From positions 579,218-621,956 of the forward strand of contig KN834764.1 in NCBI GenBank assembly GCA_000827265.1: a DNA stretch of 42,739 bases. Reading direction: 5' to 3'. Within the stretch, counting starts at the first letter, position 1. Every line of letters begins with the position of its first letter. Positions 22,935 through 36,200 of the stretch are shown here, piece by piece. The DNA comes from Collybiopsis luxurians FD-317 M1 (lineage: Eukaryota > Basidiomycota > Agaricomycetes > Agaricales > Omphalotaceae). The notes under the pieces were generated by a model that was given only the letters and a program-made list of their open reading frames with translations, was not told the origin of the DNA and searched no databases. Both the position numbers and the translations under genes were made by a program.

Positions 22935-23566
22935 TAATTGGGGCGGCGCATGAGAAGTTTACCGCCATTGGTGTGCTAAGTTGGGAATCACCAACATTTC
23001 TCGTCAGAATGAAGGGAAGAGGGTAGAGGATTTCCGTCGGTCGTCGGCGAAGTATTCGTTGTGGTGCCGATCATTTAGGACAACGACAACCGCCGCGGCG
23101 GGCGCTTGACCCGGACGCTCGGTGGCCGGGTTTAATTTTCCCAGCTGTTTTTGGCCCATTTTTCCACGTTGTCTAAAGGGACCTCTCTCTCTGGTATATA
23201 ACGTGCACAACCGGCTATATCTGTGGACAAAGGATAACCTAGTCTGCTCGTTTGTGTCATATGTGACAGCATGAATAAATCAACATCCAGTGGCTCTACG
23301 AACGCATTCAGCACGAAAAAGAACGGATGATTGAGTCTTGGATGTAGATTGCATTGCAGCTACAAACTTGCGAATTTGCTATCCACTGTCAGTTGCGTCG
23401 CTACCGCAGGACTTATCGATGTCAGCCTCATACCGTAAATTTGATCTGCAGTAATGCGTGTTCGCTCAATCATCCTTTATTACATGTTTAACAGGTATTG
23501 CATTTCAACCTGTCATACAAACGGCGACTTTGTCACAAAAATGAATCCTGTAATTACAATCGATCA
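22935..23566. other. Intergenic between EthD-like gene promoter and PKS 3' end
   Basis: 630 bases with no supported gene. The left part is the promoter of the EthD-like gene and contains a GC-rich patch with the palindrome CCGCCGCGGCGG. The right part, from about 23340, is probably the PKS 3' untranslated region. Confidence 0.5.
23090..23101. promoter_or_regulatory. Perfect 12-bp CCGCCGCGGCGG palindrome
   Basis: A perfect GC-only palindrome lies about 210 bases upstream of the preferred EthD-like start, in a stretch with further CGG and CCG triplets (CCGGACGCTCGGTGGCCGGG). Fungal Zn2Cys6 regulators bind paired CGG triplets, and such regulators control many secondary-metabolite clusters. Binding is inferred only. 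Confidence 0.35.
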
Positions 23567-26500
23567 TCAACTCAAAACAGAGTTCAAGGCTTCACCGACG
23601 CCCGAAGCTGGATTCAAAAGTCCAAAGTGAGTGCCCGGAAATTCAAACACCTGCACCTCGTCCGTCCATTTATCCAAATCAAATGCTTCAGATGCTCCCT
23701 GAGTATGTGTATCCCGCTGAGCACCGTTCTGTGCCTTCATTAGCACTGTCCTCCTGGCGGGCCACTCGAGACCCTCGAATTGTCCTTTTTGCTCAAGTCG
23801 CGCTATCTCTGCGCTTTCGCGGATGCCCATAAGCAGGTGAGCACTGTATGCCTCACAGAACCTTGCGACCCACTGGTGTTCTTGACCCTTACGCTCAAAG
23901 TGCTCTTCGAAGTGCGTAGTTATATCCTGAGCTTCATCAAGCGCTCCGCTCGTCGCCATATCCTTGACATTGCGCATGATCTGCAATCGATTCGATAAAC
24001 ATGAATTCCGAGAGCAGAAATCCAGCTTTACTCACATTATTCGTCATCGTCCCATCTCGAATTGTTTGACGAACAAAGTCTCGCATCACGGGTCTGTGAT
24101 ACAAGGTAGGTGCTCCATCCAGGAAGACCAGCATCTCTACTGTCTCTCCAGATTCGCGTAGCATCAATGCCATGACAAGCGCTACCACAGAACCTGACAA
24201 GGGGTTCAGTCACAAATGCGTAAAATGGGTGGGATAACATACCGAAAGAGAACCCGCCGAGACGATAAGGTCCTGTGGGCTGTTTCTTCTTGACCTGTTC
24301 GAGGTAGAAAGCCGCCAAATTCCGTAGAGAACCTGTCAGCGGAGCCTCAGCTGTATCTTGCACGCCATACACTGGCACCTGGATTTTCTGTGCAATTTTG
24401 TGCATGACAAGCACTCCACCTCCAGCACCATGAACTAGGAAGATGGGTGAACCACTTTTTATGCCGTTGAGGTTGACAATCGTTTGATTCATCTCATTTT
24501 CCATGGATTTAGCTGCGTCAGGGGAGGCATCCTCTCCATCGGAAGCCGAATTTTGAGCCTCTAAAGCAGCGGCTTGTTCCTCTTGCATTGATAGCAGTTT
24601 CTCCACTAAAGGATGGCGGTGAGAAACTCATCCATTGAGTTGTGGCATGAAAGCGTTTACCTGTCATGTAATTGCTCAGTAACTGGAGCTGTGTGACTTC
24701 CAGACTGAATTGCGCCTTCAGCACTCCTTTGAGACGTGCAGCTGTGAGAGAATCAAGACCATAGCTCGAAAGAGGCAAAGTCTCATCCATCTCATCTACA
24801 TCCAGCGTGAGGACCTTGGCACATATTGCTCGTATTGTTCCTTCATGCGAGGCACCCGACGCGAAGCTTTCGTCTGTGTCCTTGACCCCTAAGTGGCGAA
24901 TGAGCGCCCGACTTCTCTCGGGAGCCAGTCCAGCTATTCAGGAAGATCTGTCAATATTCTGAAGAACTAAACACAAAATACGCACGTTCAAGTAAGATCT
25001 TCCATTCCATTGCAGGTATATAAACTGGATTATGCGGTTTGCTATCTAAAGACAAAATTGCATCGAAGCACTGCTGGACTACTTGTCTTGTACTGGCACC
25101 GAAGAATTTATACTGCGACCTATAGTCAGCGACTGTGCTCTTGTAGATATCTCATATTCACCTTTTCTAGAGCAGCTTTTCGGGCGTTTCCAGATCCCAT
25201 ACTTCGAGCCAGTACTCCGGCATCGAGCTAGGAATAGATTGATCTGCTATATCATCGCAGTTGAAACTAACTCAAACTCACAATGGGCGGTACCGCTACG
25301 GATACAGTATTTGGAAGTTCAGCTCCCATCCTTTCCATCTGAACCTGCGCGGCAGTATAATTTGCTTGCCCTAGAAATATTCCATAAATGTCTGAATTCT
25401 ACGGAGGAATGTAAGCTCTTACCTGCGGATCCACTGAGGGTGGAGGTAGTGCTTGTAAGTACAAGGAAGTCAAGTGAGGCTGGATTCACCGCCTCAAGTA
25501 GCACCTGTAGTCCCTTTACTTTAACGTCGTACACTAAGTTTCCGTTAGAAATCAATCAAATTTGAGGAAACTTGAGCGAATTTGAGCTTACTGCGTTTCC
25601 AGTCATCCTCTGATTTCAGGTTCACGAAAAGCTGGTCATGCAATGCTACGGGGAGGAAGAATACACCAGCAACCGGGTGATTGAGACTTTCAAATAACCT
25701 CTTGGTTTTGGCTGTGTCGAGACAGTCCACCGCAGCAATATCTACAGTGACATCCGGGAGGCAACGTAGATAATCGATCATTCTTTTCTCCCGAATGAAG
25801 TTGACACTATCGAGGGTCTGTTTCATAAGTATTGATGTCAGTATAAATGGATGCGGATAACAATCAGCCATCGCAAACCTTTTCCCCAGACCTGGAAGTT
25901 AAAACAATGTGTCTGGCACCGTTCTCCGCCATGAAGCTGGCAATAGCAACACCGAGTCCCCCAACACCTCCGATTAAAACATAAGACGCTCGCGGATTGA
26001 AGGCGTATGTTCCGGAGATTATTCCTCCTTTAGTGACTGGGAGTGTGGGATCGATATCTTCCAAGCTGAGCAAAGTGACATCGTTTGGGGCAGCGGACTT
26101 GGCACTCTCATGTGCATCTAAGAGTCGACCTAGATCAAAGATCTTGATTGACGAAAACAAAGAGTGGCGGACAGCAGGAGGAATATCTTCCCAGGAAGTA
26201 AGAAGAGATCCTTCTTCAACCATACTAGTCCAGTCAATGGAGATATACCGCTGGCCACGACGAAGTTTGCTAGGTAGATCCCCCATGATCTGTACCAAGG
26301 TGCCGTTGACTGCCATTATATGCATCGTTTCCGTGCTTACGCTTGAATCAGTATCAAAGTTGATAACGAGGTCAACTCCCTGAGGAGCCTGTTTGCGTGC
26401 TGCCTCGATCCAGCTTCTGTGGTCGCTGGATGTATATGCATGACCGAAATCTTGGTTGGTACGACGATCCGAGGGATCCGTCAAGGTGACCAAGACCTGG

Positions 26501-29500
26501 AAACCTGAGGCTCTGAGGAAAGAGTAAGTGGCCACCGCAGCAGCAGGGCAGCTACCGGCATGTAGAATGGTGAAGCAATGTCCCTTGGATGGAAGTGCAT
26601 TCGAGACAACTGAGGATATGAACGCCAAACGTCCTACCAATGCCGCAGCAACAGAAAGAGATAATTCATCTGGAATAACAAAGAGTTTTTCTCGATGGCA
26701 GATGACTAGACTTCCGCTATGGCCGGGCACTATTCCAAATACCCTGTATGTATATCAATTTTTTTGTCACATATTGCAACGCCCTTGCACGCTTACCGTT
26801 TTCCGACAAGTTCTTGGTCGACATCTTTTGCAACAGCAGTTACAACACCGGAGAACTCTGAACATTCTGGGAATACAGGCGAGACGGACACAAAAGAAAC
26901 TGCAACTTCGACATCTTCGTGCCGCAACGCCGGTGGGAACTGCAACCACACCTGGGTCTTGTCAAATTGGACTGCTTTGAACTCTCGGGGTGTGGTCTTC
27001 GAGGGCGCTGGTGCTTCAATCACTCGAGGAACATTCATATGACCGGATTTGTCCACCATAAACTCTGCATGTGCCAGCTTGAGAGGCATGAGCGTTTCAT
27101 AAATGAACCGCTTTTGTCGAGATAAGTCCCACGAAGGGTCAAACAACACAGTGAATATTTTCCAAAGAGAATATTCATGGCAAAGTGTCCTAGACAGACC
27201 AAGTAGGGCAGCATTGCTGGGCGTGTTCTCTGTGTGAATCCAAATAGAGTATGGTAGGGTTGAATCGAGAGTGGACACAAATTTGACAAGATTGACTTCA
27301 TCCCCAGCAGAGAAATGTTGAATAATTGTGAAGTTATCATCTTCAACGCTGGATAAAGTGTGACTCAGGAATCCATTGGTAAGGCGTTTCGAAGTTGAAG
27401 CTTGCGCAATAAATGCAATGTGCTCCACGCTATCACGACTGCTGTTCGCAGAAAGGGAAAGATGGTTGTTGTAGCCAGTCGAATCCAATACAGCTGCCCA
27501 GTCGGAAAGCTGTGGAGCTTCCAACGGCATATTCCTTCCATAGATAGAGCCAAATATGAAGTTGGTCCCTACAGAGCAATAAGTTATGTGGGGTTCAAAG
27601 GCGAGTAATGAATGGCTTACACTTGGTTCCAATGGCACACGCTGCCAATGAACTTCCGTCTAGCTCCACTGCTGCAAGGTAACCACCAGGAACGAGCATC
27701 CCTTTAAGGTTCACCAGGACGCTTGGTAGTAAATCGGAATAAGAGTACAAGGTGTCAAATGCTACAATGATGTCGAAACTGGCGGGTTCGAGCATCTGTT
27801 CTTCGATCGAAACCGTGGGGTCAAAGACCAGAGGTGTCATTGTCATCCACGGAGATACTACAGTTGCCTTCTGAGCAAAAAGGATGTCAGTATCACTACA
27901 GAAATAGTCAACATAATAGCCAGGTTCAAGCGCAGCATCGACTAGGGCATGACCAAGAAGCTTCGTCAGATGTCCGTGTCGAGCACCTATCTCCAGAACT
28001 CGTAGGACATGTTTCCCAGATGTGAATGCGGCCGTAACTAGTTCCATAAAATGCCTGACAAATTCATCAAAGACGGGACCTATGAAAGGTGGGTTTGCAT
28101 AAACTTGGTCCGAGATGTTGTCTTGAGGGAGCGACTTTGGTGCAGTCTGAGCCGAAGAAAGGAGATCTAGAACATTATCAGCCAGTAAATAAAGAGAATC
28201 TACAATTAAATACTTTTGTGGCTGTCACCAACTTGATGCACAAGCTGAAGGATATCTTCCAACTGTGCCCTTGTTCGTGTGTCTACTAATATTCCTGGAC
28301 CAGAGCTCTCAACAACCTCTTTCCAGTAAGCTAGATAGCGTGTTCGACCAGGATCTTCCGGGGTAAATTTCTCAGGAATGCTCCTGAAAGGTCAGTGTTT
28401 AAAATTTTATGTAGAAGTCAAGGGCAAGACCAACCTCAATGCGGTGCTCATATATGATGCTACAAGCTCATCAAGATTGGCTAAAAGTTTCACAGCTTCT
28501 TTCCTCGGTGACGCTTCCAATATGATGGAACAACTAGGTTGTGAAGCTGGCATAGCATATGGTTGCCACTGGAGCGAGTATCGAATAGATGGAAGAGGAT
28601 TTTCCTGCGATACCCAGGAGAAATGAAGACCTGGGTTCGAAACATTAGTCTAGGATTAGAAATACTTCTGACTAGAAAGTTACCTTCAATAGTGAATAGA
28701 ACAGATCCATTTTCTGCTAAGACATATGCATTCTGTGTCCATGAGCGAGGTGTCCATTCAGTTAATACAGAATAAGCTTGGAATTCATCGGGCAGCACAA
28801 GAGGCTCAAGGCTTCCGTCATTTCGAAAAGCCCTCTTGATTGAGTGAGGCAGCTGGAGCAAAGGTCAAGAATTCAATCCAGTAGTCAATGCGCTCAGGAA
28901 CTTACAAAGACATTTCTATCACGACTTCCATCATTCAATTTCCTGTACAACTGCAAACTAACAATCAGAATGAGCTTCATCGACAATTACATGACTTGCC
29001 AGGCCCCAGCATAGACCAAGCTTTCATGGTGCAAATCAGAGACAAGCTGGTGAGGCATAGAAAACAAATGCGCACCTGAAACACTGCATCCAGAATAGCA
29101 GGATGGAAGTTGTAGTCTGTTGCATTTAGACCATTTACATAACCACGAATCCAAGCAACGGCCTCCGTCTCATTCATGCAGAATCGATTGATCCTCATAA
29201 ATCTTAAAAGTTGTGGTTAGAAATATCAAAAAATCATAAGAGTAGCACGCCGTACTCTGGCCCAAATTGAGCGTAAGTACCAAGCTGCTCATACAATTCT
29301 TCCCTCGTGTTGGCTTGGTGACAGCGCTTAGTAACAGCATTGGTGTCAACAAATGTTATACTGTTGGGACTGAGTTTCGGTATACCGTAGCCCAGTTTAC
29401 CGTGGGCATGGACAGTGTCAAAGGGAGGAGCATTTTGACGTGTCCATTCCAAATCACCTCGCATGGTTTCAAGCGAAGTTGAAGATTTGATGAACCATTC

Positions 29501-32500
29501 CACTCCTTCCTTTGAGACCTCCAAAGTCATAGGGGGTACAGATTCATCAAGAATGCAGGCATTCTCAAATCTGCAATCCCAGACCTCAGTAACATTAGGA
29601 AATTCCAACCCCATCTCAATGTAAGCAGAAGCAGGAATCAGATTCTAAGAAATTAATCAGTCCCATTTCAAAATGAGAATAAGTCGACACACAATACGAT
29701 CAATGACATGCTCTGCCATCCATGGTTCCGGATTGTGTGGGCCTACTCTGAGTCGTGTGGAGTTTAAAGCTCTTGTTGCCGGAAGAAGCCATCTTTGATA
29801 AGTTGCAGGATGGGTTGCAGCATTGGCAAGTGGCCAGAGCTTCTTGTTGAATGGATATTTAATATCTGCCAATGAATCTGAAGGGTATCCATTGAGTATG
29901 GGAAAGTTGATCTGTTGATATTTATCAAAATCAGATACTTGTATGAGCAGCAATGATCAAAGACTGGCTTACCGAGTTCACCCCACATAGAAGTAAACGC
30001 CCAATGGTGTCCAGAATTGCATGAACTTCTGTTTTCATTTTAGCACCGGCCTTGAGTTGGCGAGGAGAGGGTGGCCTGTTGCCAGTTCCAATGGAATCAT
30101 GGGCACCCATACTTTTGATGTACTGAAGCAGAATAAGGATATACCACTGTCACCTAAGAATCATCGTTACACACCTGGGACAAGACTGGGTGGGGAGACA
30201 TCTCAACAAAAGTGGCCAGATCTCCATAATGAGCAACAATTTTCTGTACAGCCGTGGAGAACAGAACAGGTTGACGGACATTTTTCCAAAGGTGATCAAC
30301 TGTATAAGGTTCAGAAAAAAACTCGCCCGTCACAGTTGACAATGTTGGGATAATTGGACAATGATCACCAGGGTGTTCAGCAAAAATGGCACTGAGCTCC
30401 TTGCGATATACCTCCTCGCAAGGATCAACGAAAGGAGAGTGCACGGCTGTGCTGACACGAAGCCTGCGGGCGGTTGCGCCATTAACCCATCTATTGATAT
30501 AGTCGGTAAGGACATCCAAGAGTTTCTCAGGTCCAGACACGCCGACATCGGAAGGACTATTCAAAGCGGCTACATGAAGCTGCACATTTTCTTCGCCTTC
30601 CATTCCGGCCAAGTATGACGCAGTATTTATATAGTCACCAACGGCGGCGGGGCTGCACCCACTGATAGCAACCATGGATCCTCCAGTGTTGTCGACAATT
30701 GTCAGGGCACGTCCGCGAGCAACTGCGAGCTTGACAGCCATCTGAACAAAGTTCTTTATCGCATTCATTTGAGATGATGGAAATCAAATTACATACCTCG
30801 CGCGAGATAGCCCCTGACGCATAATAAGTGGCAGTTTCGCCTAGTGAATGTCCAACGACGGCAGTTGGTCGAACCCCGAGTGAGGTCAGGAAGTCAAACA
30901 TAGCAATTTGGAAGAATGTGATGGAAACTGTGATGATATCGGCAGGCCAGATCATACTTGTCTCAAGGTATGAACTGTTAGGTTCCTGCAAGAACAGCCC
31001 AGTCTTCTCTGTAAATGACTCTCCAACATAAGCTTTATATGCCTTGTCACATGCAAGAATACTATCGCGGAACACGGGGTACGCCGCCATAAGATTACGT
31101 CCTTGATGCCAATGCTGTGGTCCTTGACCGGAAAAACAGAACACTATGGGGTTGGGCCGTTTTCCAACGATAGTAGGTTCTGGGAATGTCGCAGACTCGA
31201 AAGTATCGGAGATTGCATAGGTACGATAAGGCATCTGGCGAGTGCGACGACCCAGATGCTCACAAAGAGTAGGAAAATCTACATTATGATATTGAGTTTT
31301 ATACTCTTGTAGAAGTGTATTGCATGATTTGGGAGTAAGAGCGCCTAGTATCTCCAGGGTGAGCTTCCTCTCTGCTAAAAGTATTGATGAAATGTCTAAC
31401 CCATAGTAAAGAGATATGGGCCTTTGATGGCACCAAAGCCTTCAGTAGAGCGTACAGGACGCTTTTCATGCTCCCGCAAAACAGTGTGTCCACAAGATCC
31501 TGTGGAAGTTGAACTAAGATATGAGGTATAGAGGAATTGAGCAATACACAAACCTCCAAAACCAAAACTAGAGATAGATGCAATAAGTCCCTTCTCGGGG
31601 TCTTGCGTGATGAACTCCTCGGGATTTATAGGGACCCGTAGATTATATTTCTCAAACTCTATCTTCTTGGAGGGCGTCTCAAAGTATCCATTGGGCAAAA
31701 CTTGTTTGTGCTTAAGCATCAACACAACCTGTAGATGATATTAGACATATTTTGATATGGCTTATACCTTGCACACCTTAGCTAAAGAAGTCATGTAAGC
31801 ACTGATAATAGTGTTTTTCAGTAATCACAGTCGCAAATCAAATGTAACCATTGATACCTACCTGATCTCTGCATGCCCAACATTGCTCTTAACGGACCCG
31901 ATCAGAATTTCTTTCCCTTGTCTACCATCGGAGAATACTTTTCCAGCAGCATTGGCTTCCAGGGAGTCACCAACCACGGTACCGGTCCCGTGCAGTTCGA
32001 CAAAATCGGTCTGGTGCGGCTGAAGACCGGCATCAGCATACGCACGGCGGATAGCTTCTACCTGAGCCTCGGGGTTGGGAGTTGTAAGTGATCCCATTAG
32101 AGAACCACAAGAAGTAAGCGCAGTTCCCACAAGGGTAGCATGGATTATGTCGTTATCGCGAACAGCCAAATCATGACGCTTTATTACCACAGCTCCAGCT
32201 ACGTAAAAGATCTTCATGAGAATCCAGTGTACAATGTTGACTATCTCAGCATACCTGTATCTGCACGCGCATATCCGTTAGCATCACTATCAAAAGATTT
32301 CGAGATACCATCCGGACTGAGGACTCCAAGCTGACTGAATGCAATAGTGTCCGCAGGAGATGCAATGAGATTCACTCCTGCAACAACTGCTTGGTCGCAG
32401 TCCCCATTTCGGATTGCTTGTACAGCTAGATGCATTGCAGTGAGCGTTGAGGAACATGCAGTGTCGACAATGGTTGAGGGACCAAGCAAGTCAAACACGT

Positions 32501-33267
32501 AATTGACACGGTTAGCAGTAATTGAAAGGGATGTCCCAGTCATAAAGTAAGCTTTGAAATGCAATGCAATGAATAAACCAGACAGCTATATAGACTTAGA
32601 AAAACGTACCTCCGGCTTGAGTAACGTCGGTATCGAAAGGTGTAAATCCCCCAGCTGCGATATGTGTCACATAGTGCAAGAATTGAAGCATGAAATGCAG
32701 AGCTCACGACATCCCACAAAAACGCCAGTATTTGTTGCCCGATAGTCAACCCCACTGCGCTGCAAAGCGTTAAATGCTTGATGAAGACTGGTTAAAACAG
32801 AGATTCAATTCACTGATTTGTGTATAGACTCAAAACACATACACGGTGAAATGTGTACTTAACGCTTGCCCGGCCTCTGCCGGAGTAATACCAAACTCTT
32901 GAATGTCCGCAAATTCAAAATCCGGAATAAAGCCACCCTTAACCTGATGAACTATTAGTCAATGCTAGAGAGAGCTCACGAATGCAGTGGCTTACGGTGC
33001 ACGATTTACCGGGCACAGTACCGTGGAATGCCTCTGCATTCCAGCGGTAAGATGGCACGGTGATTATACCTGATCCACGCTGCTTGAGGAACTCATAAAA
33101 CTCATCTGTGTCTAGCCCTCCAGATGTCCCTCCAGGGGCACAGAGAGAAAGCCCTGTTGTTTCATCCTATGAGAAGAGATCAAGTGTTCGTTCTAGCAGT
33201 ACAAACCTAAAATGGCCACTGCCTGGGAGTCTGGATTGTTGTAGCTTGGCGCTGGCCTTGTAGTCAT
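23567..33267 (-). CDS. Reducing iterative type I polyketide synthase with C-terminal thioesterase (KS-AT-DH-MT-psiKR-ER-KR-ACP-TE)
   Basis: One gene of roughly 2,700 residues in about 30 exons. The first 16, joined in frame, are 33267-33207, 33153-32996, 32943-32843, 32787-32708, 32654-32610, 32551-32255, 32198-31862, 31801-31768, 31728-31554, 31499-31401, 31344-30797, 30741-30175, 30122-29973, 29911-29693, 29644-29256 and 29202-29076. KS is intact: DTACSST (C181), HGTGT (H317), NVGHAE (H356). AT has GHSLGE (S629) and VHSPFVDPC. DH has H952 and D1125 (HPAILD), but HxxxG reads HVIDR. MT (near 28000) has LEIGARHG. ER (near 26550) has HAGSCPAAA where HAAAGGVG is usual. KR keeps GGVGGLG, TSTTS and NYTAAQ (25357). 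ACP has GLDSL (24749). TE has GFSFG (24247) and GTHFG (23627), with the last exons 24036 and 23980-23567. The start is an ATG 60 nt before the KS. Inferred product: a polyunsaturated chain. Exons in the DH-MT and KR-ACP linkers are not fixed. Confidence 0.92.
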
Positions 33268-36200
33268 ATCAAGATTAGTGAGAGGTAACCCAGGTAAAGT
33301 GAGTTTTGCTTCTCAAGGGAGCTCATAGATAAGTGGATGCTGTCTTAAATATTTTGGAACTTCTGCCCTTTCATTCGCACGGAAACCTGCTCACGCACTG
33401 GGTAGTCAGCATCCATTTCTGCTGTCCACTCGGCAAGTCTCCAGCGACAGGAATTCCATGTCATTAAGAATGTCATCGTAATTTACTGCCAGTAGATCAT
33501 GTCTCTTGCAGCTCAAAATACAATCCGTCAGTACTGATCCCAAAAGGAGCAAATATAAGAATGAGGCTCAGAAGGGTAGCAATTGGAAATTTGATACCGG
33601 CAGTCCGTTTAGAGTGATCATTTTGCGCGAATGAGCCTAGGATAGTCGAAGACTGAACTTCAAAAATCCTTAGGAATGAGCAGCTGAATTTTAGCTGCGA
33701 AGACTGAGAAGCGATGATTCTATCAGTGGTCCTGTTTGTACTACTGTGTTTTTTCGACTGTAACTTCATGAGGCGTTACGCATTACGCTAAGAATCTTTT
33801 TGAACCCAAATTCATGTCCCCTCTATGGTATGACCAGCGAAGCCACTCCCCTAAAAAGGACCGTGTAGTCAAAAATTTTCCCTGGCATGCATTACAATTT
33901 CTAAAAATGCTGAATTCACCGGGGCGAGTTACGTGTTACGTGAAGTTATTGCTGTGAAAATAGCCTTCTTTTCGGTTACTGCGACCGGGGTCGAAAGAAA
34001 TGATTGCTGCACGGAATGCTTTCATTCATCAATGATTCTTCGAGCTAATCCACTGTTGCAAAGTTGATCACTGATCAAAGTTCTAATCTCAAATACCGCT
34101 AAGTTGAGTGCAATCTTTCCGCTATCGAGATTCGATATGACTGACATTTGCGATGTTTACATAATATTCGAAGTCGGCCACCTTGCGCGGGACAGGTATA
34201 ACACTGGAAGAAGGAACAAGTCAAGATTTAAAGTTTGTGGTATTTTTCTATTCCCGCGGCGGCAGACTATCCTTGACAAATCTTACTAACCTAACCCGAC
34301 TAATTAAAGATTGATGGATTGGTGTAGCAATGAAAGTGAAGAACTTGCTCACAGCAGTCTCAGGGATGTGTAAAGCATATATGGTGCTATTACTACGTAC
34401 TTCGGCTGAACCCCTGTGAATGGGTGGAATAGAGCAAAGGTCCGGTTAAGCTCTTTTGTCACATGGCGTTTCCAGATGCTGCCCTACCAATCCATTAATA
34501 AAAGATAAGCTATAACATATCCTTCAGTCGATCAATAACGTGCATTTATAACTGCAGCGCAAAGCCCCATTCTTTTTGATGTTCAACATACATACACACA
34601 TCCCTAGGTTTAAGGCTATAGATTGTCAGTGTGTATCGTGTAATATGCTTGGATAAGGCTAAGGTTAAGCTGCATCTGGTGGTTAACAGTCATTCCGTCC
34701 GTTTGCAAATGTAGCGCCGGAGCTAATTATCGACAACACCATGGAGCTACGGACTAGAACTTCATCTCACCTGTTGATTATGGCTGTAAATCTTCGATCT
34801 GAGAAATGCGATCGAGATTTCATTTCTCCCACCAATGTATTGCTTCTTTCGCAGTATACACGCGAGCAGTTAAGGAAGTACAGCGAGCCTCCGATGTTGA
34901 GGGAGTAGAGTAAAGCTACCAATTTGAAAAACCAGTCAACAACTCACGCAAGGAAGAAGAGACCGGCGCTCAATGCTGGACCATCCGAAAAGATAAACTG
35001 CAAAAAAAAAAAAGCAAGTATGAAAGAAGGCAAACTTTCGCTGCCGCCATTTCAAGAGCAAAAAGTGTTCAACGGCCGATGCCCACCACGCGTGCATCCG
35101 CACTACTTATTTCACAGGTTGTATTATCTGTTACAGTCCTGTCTGTGTGGCTTTGCACTCACTTTTGCAACTAGAAGGTTGGATATATAACTAGAGCGAC
35201 GCCAGAAGGAAGAGCCTGAAGAGATTAAGCATGTAAAAGCCGATAGATGCCAGATGAAAAGAGAACAAGCATTTTCAGAATGCTCACAGAATTGTGGGTT
35301 TTGGATTTTGACAATGAACTATGAAGTGAAAACGCGAGCCCTACTCCGAATAGGTTAGGTAATATACACTAGGCTACTATTAGGAATATCCCAATCTTGC
35401 AAGTCAAGAAACACCTGTTTTCGAAGCATTAAGATTTGCGAGCTATATGAAAGATAGCCCAATCGGACAATAAGAGAAAATCTGGGACGTGCAGCTTTGA
35501 GAGATTGGTGAAACTTCAGAATGGACCTTTGCAAGGGTAGACAGATGTCTGAGAAGACGGTTAGGAAGTTTCAGAGATCTGCTTGTTTGGGGTTAGTGGC
35601 ATCTATTTAATGAGTTGTTTAGAAGGCCGAAGCAGTCTGAGGCTTAGAGGCTTAGCAAGAAAGCAACTGGAATTCTTGCGTGGTCCATTCACAGTGCCAT
35701 AATTCAAAGAAAGGTCAACAAGTACAGAGTTAGTAGGGGTGATTTTATACTATCATAGAGAGGCTGAAAAGCACAGCCAGAACTGCATCATTTGCGATGT
35801 TTCGGTCACGGTATAGTTCGGGGAAGTTCACTGTTACATTATCATGTTTCTTTTTGAACTCTTCATTTGACACGGCACAAAAAGGTTTTTGATTTTCCTC
35901 ATTTACCAGTCATTCTATCGTACCTTCCGGGATAGCTGCTAGACAGTTAATAGGAGACTTAAGCTTACTGGAAACGCTTCGAGTTATTGTCACACCGCTG
36001 TTACCACTCAGAATCTGTAATAAAATTTCAAGACCAAGGAGCGTGGCAAAACATGACTATCATTTGCGATGTCATTCGAGGGAAAGGCCTCGTCCGAGCT
36101 AGTGGTCTCTTGATGCCATTAGTACTTGTGGCATGAATAGAGCTAATACTGATCAAGATTTTTCTTTAAAAATATACATGCGAAACGTCAATTTCTTGTC

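Noticed and set aside
31345..31400. A 29-nt intron or frameshift in the PKS between KS and AT
   Set aside because: A later acceptor at 31345 gives a normal 56-nt intron and a natural sequence (PYLFTMGALTPK), so no anomaly remains.
33497..33769. 90-codon minus-strand frame with a hydrophobic segment
   Set aside because: No homologous motif, and it lies in the PKS promoter; no splice or start context supports it.
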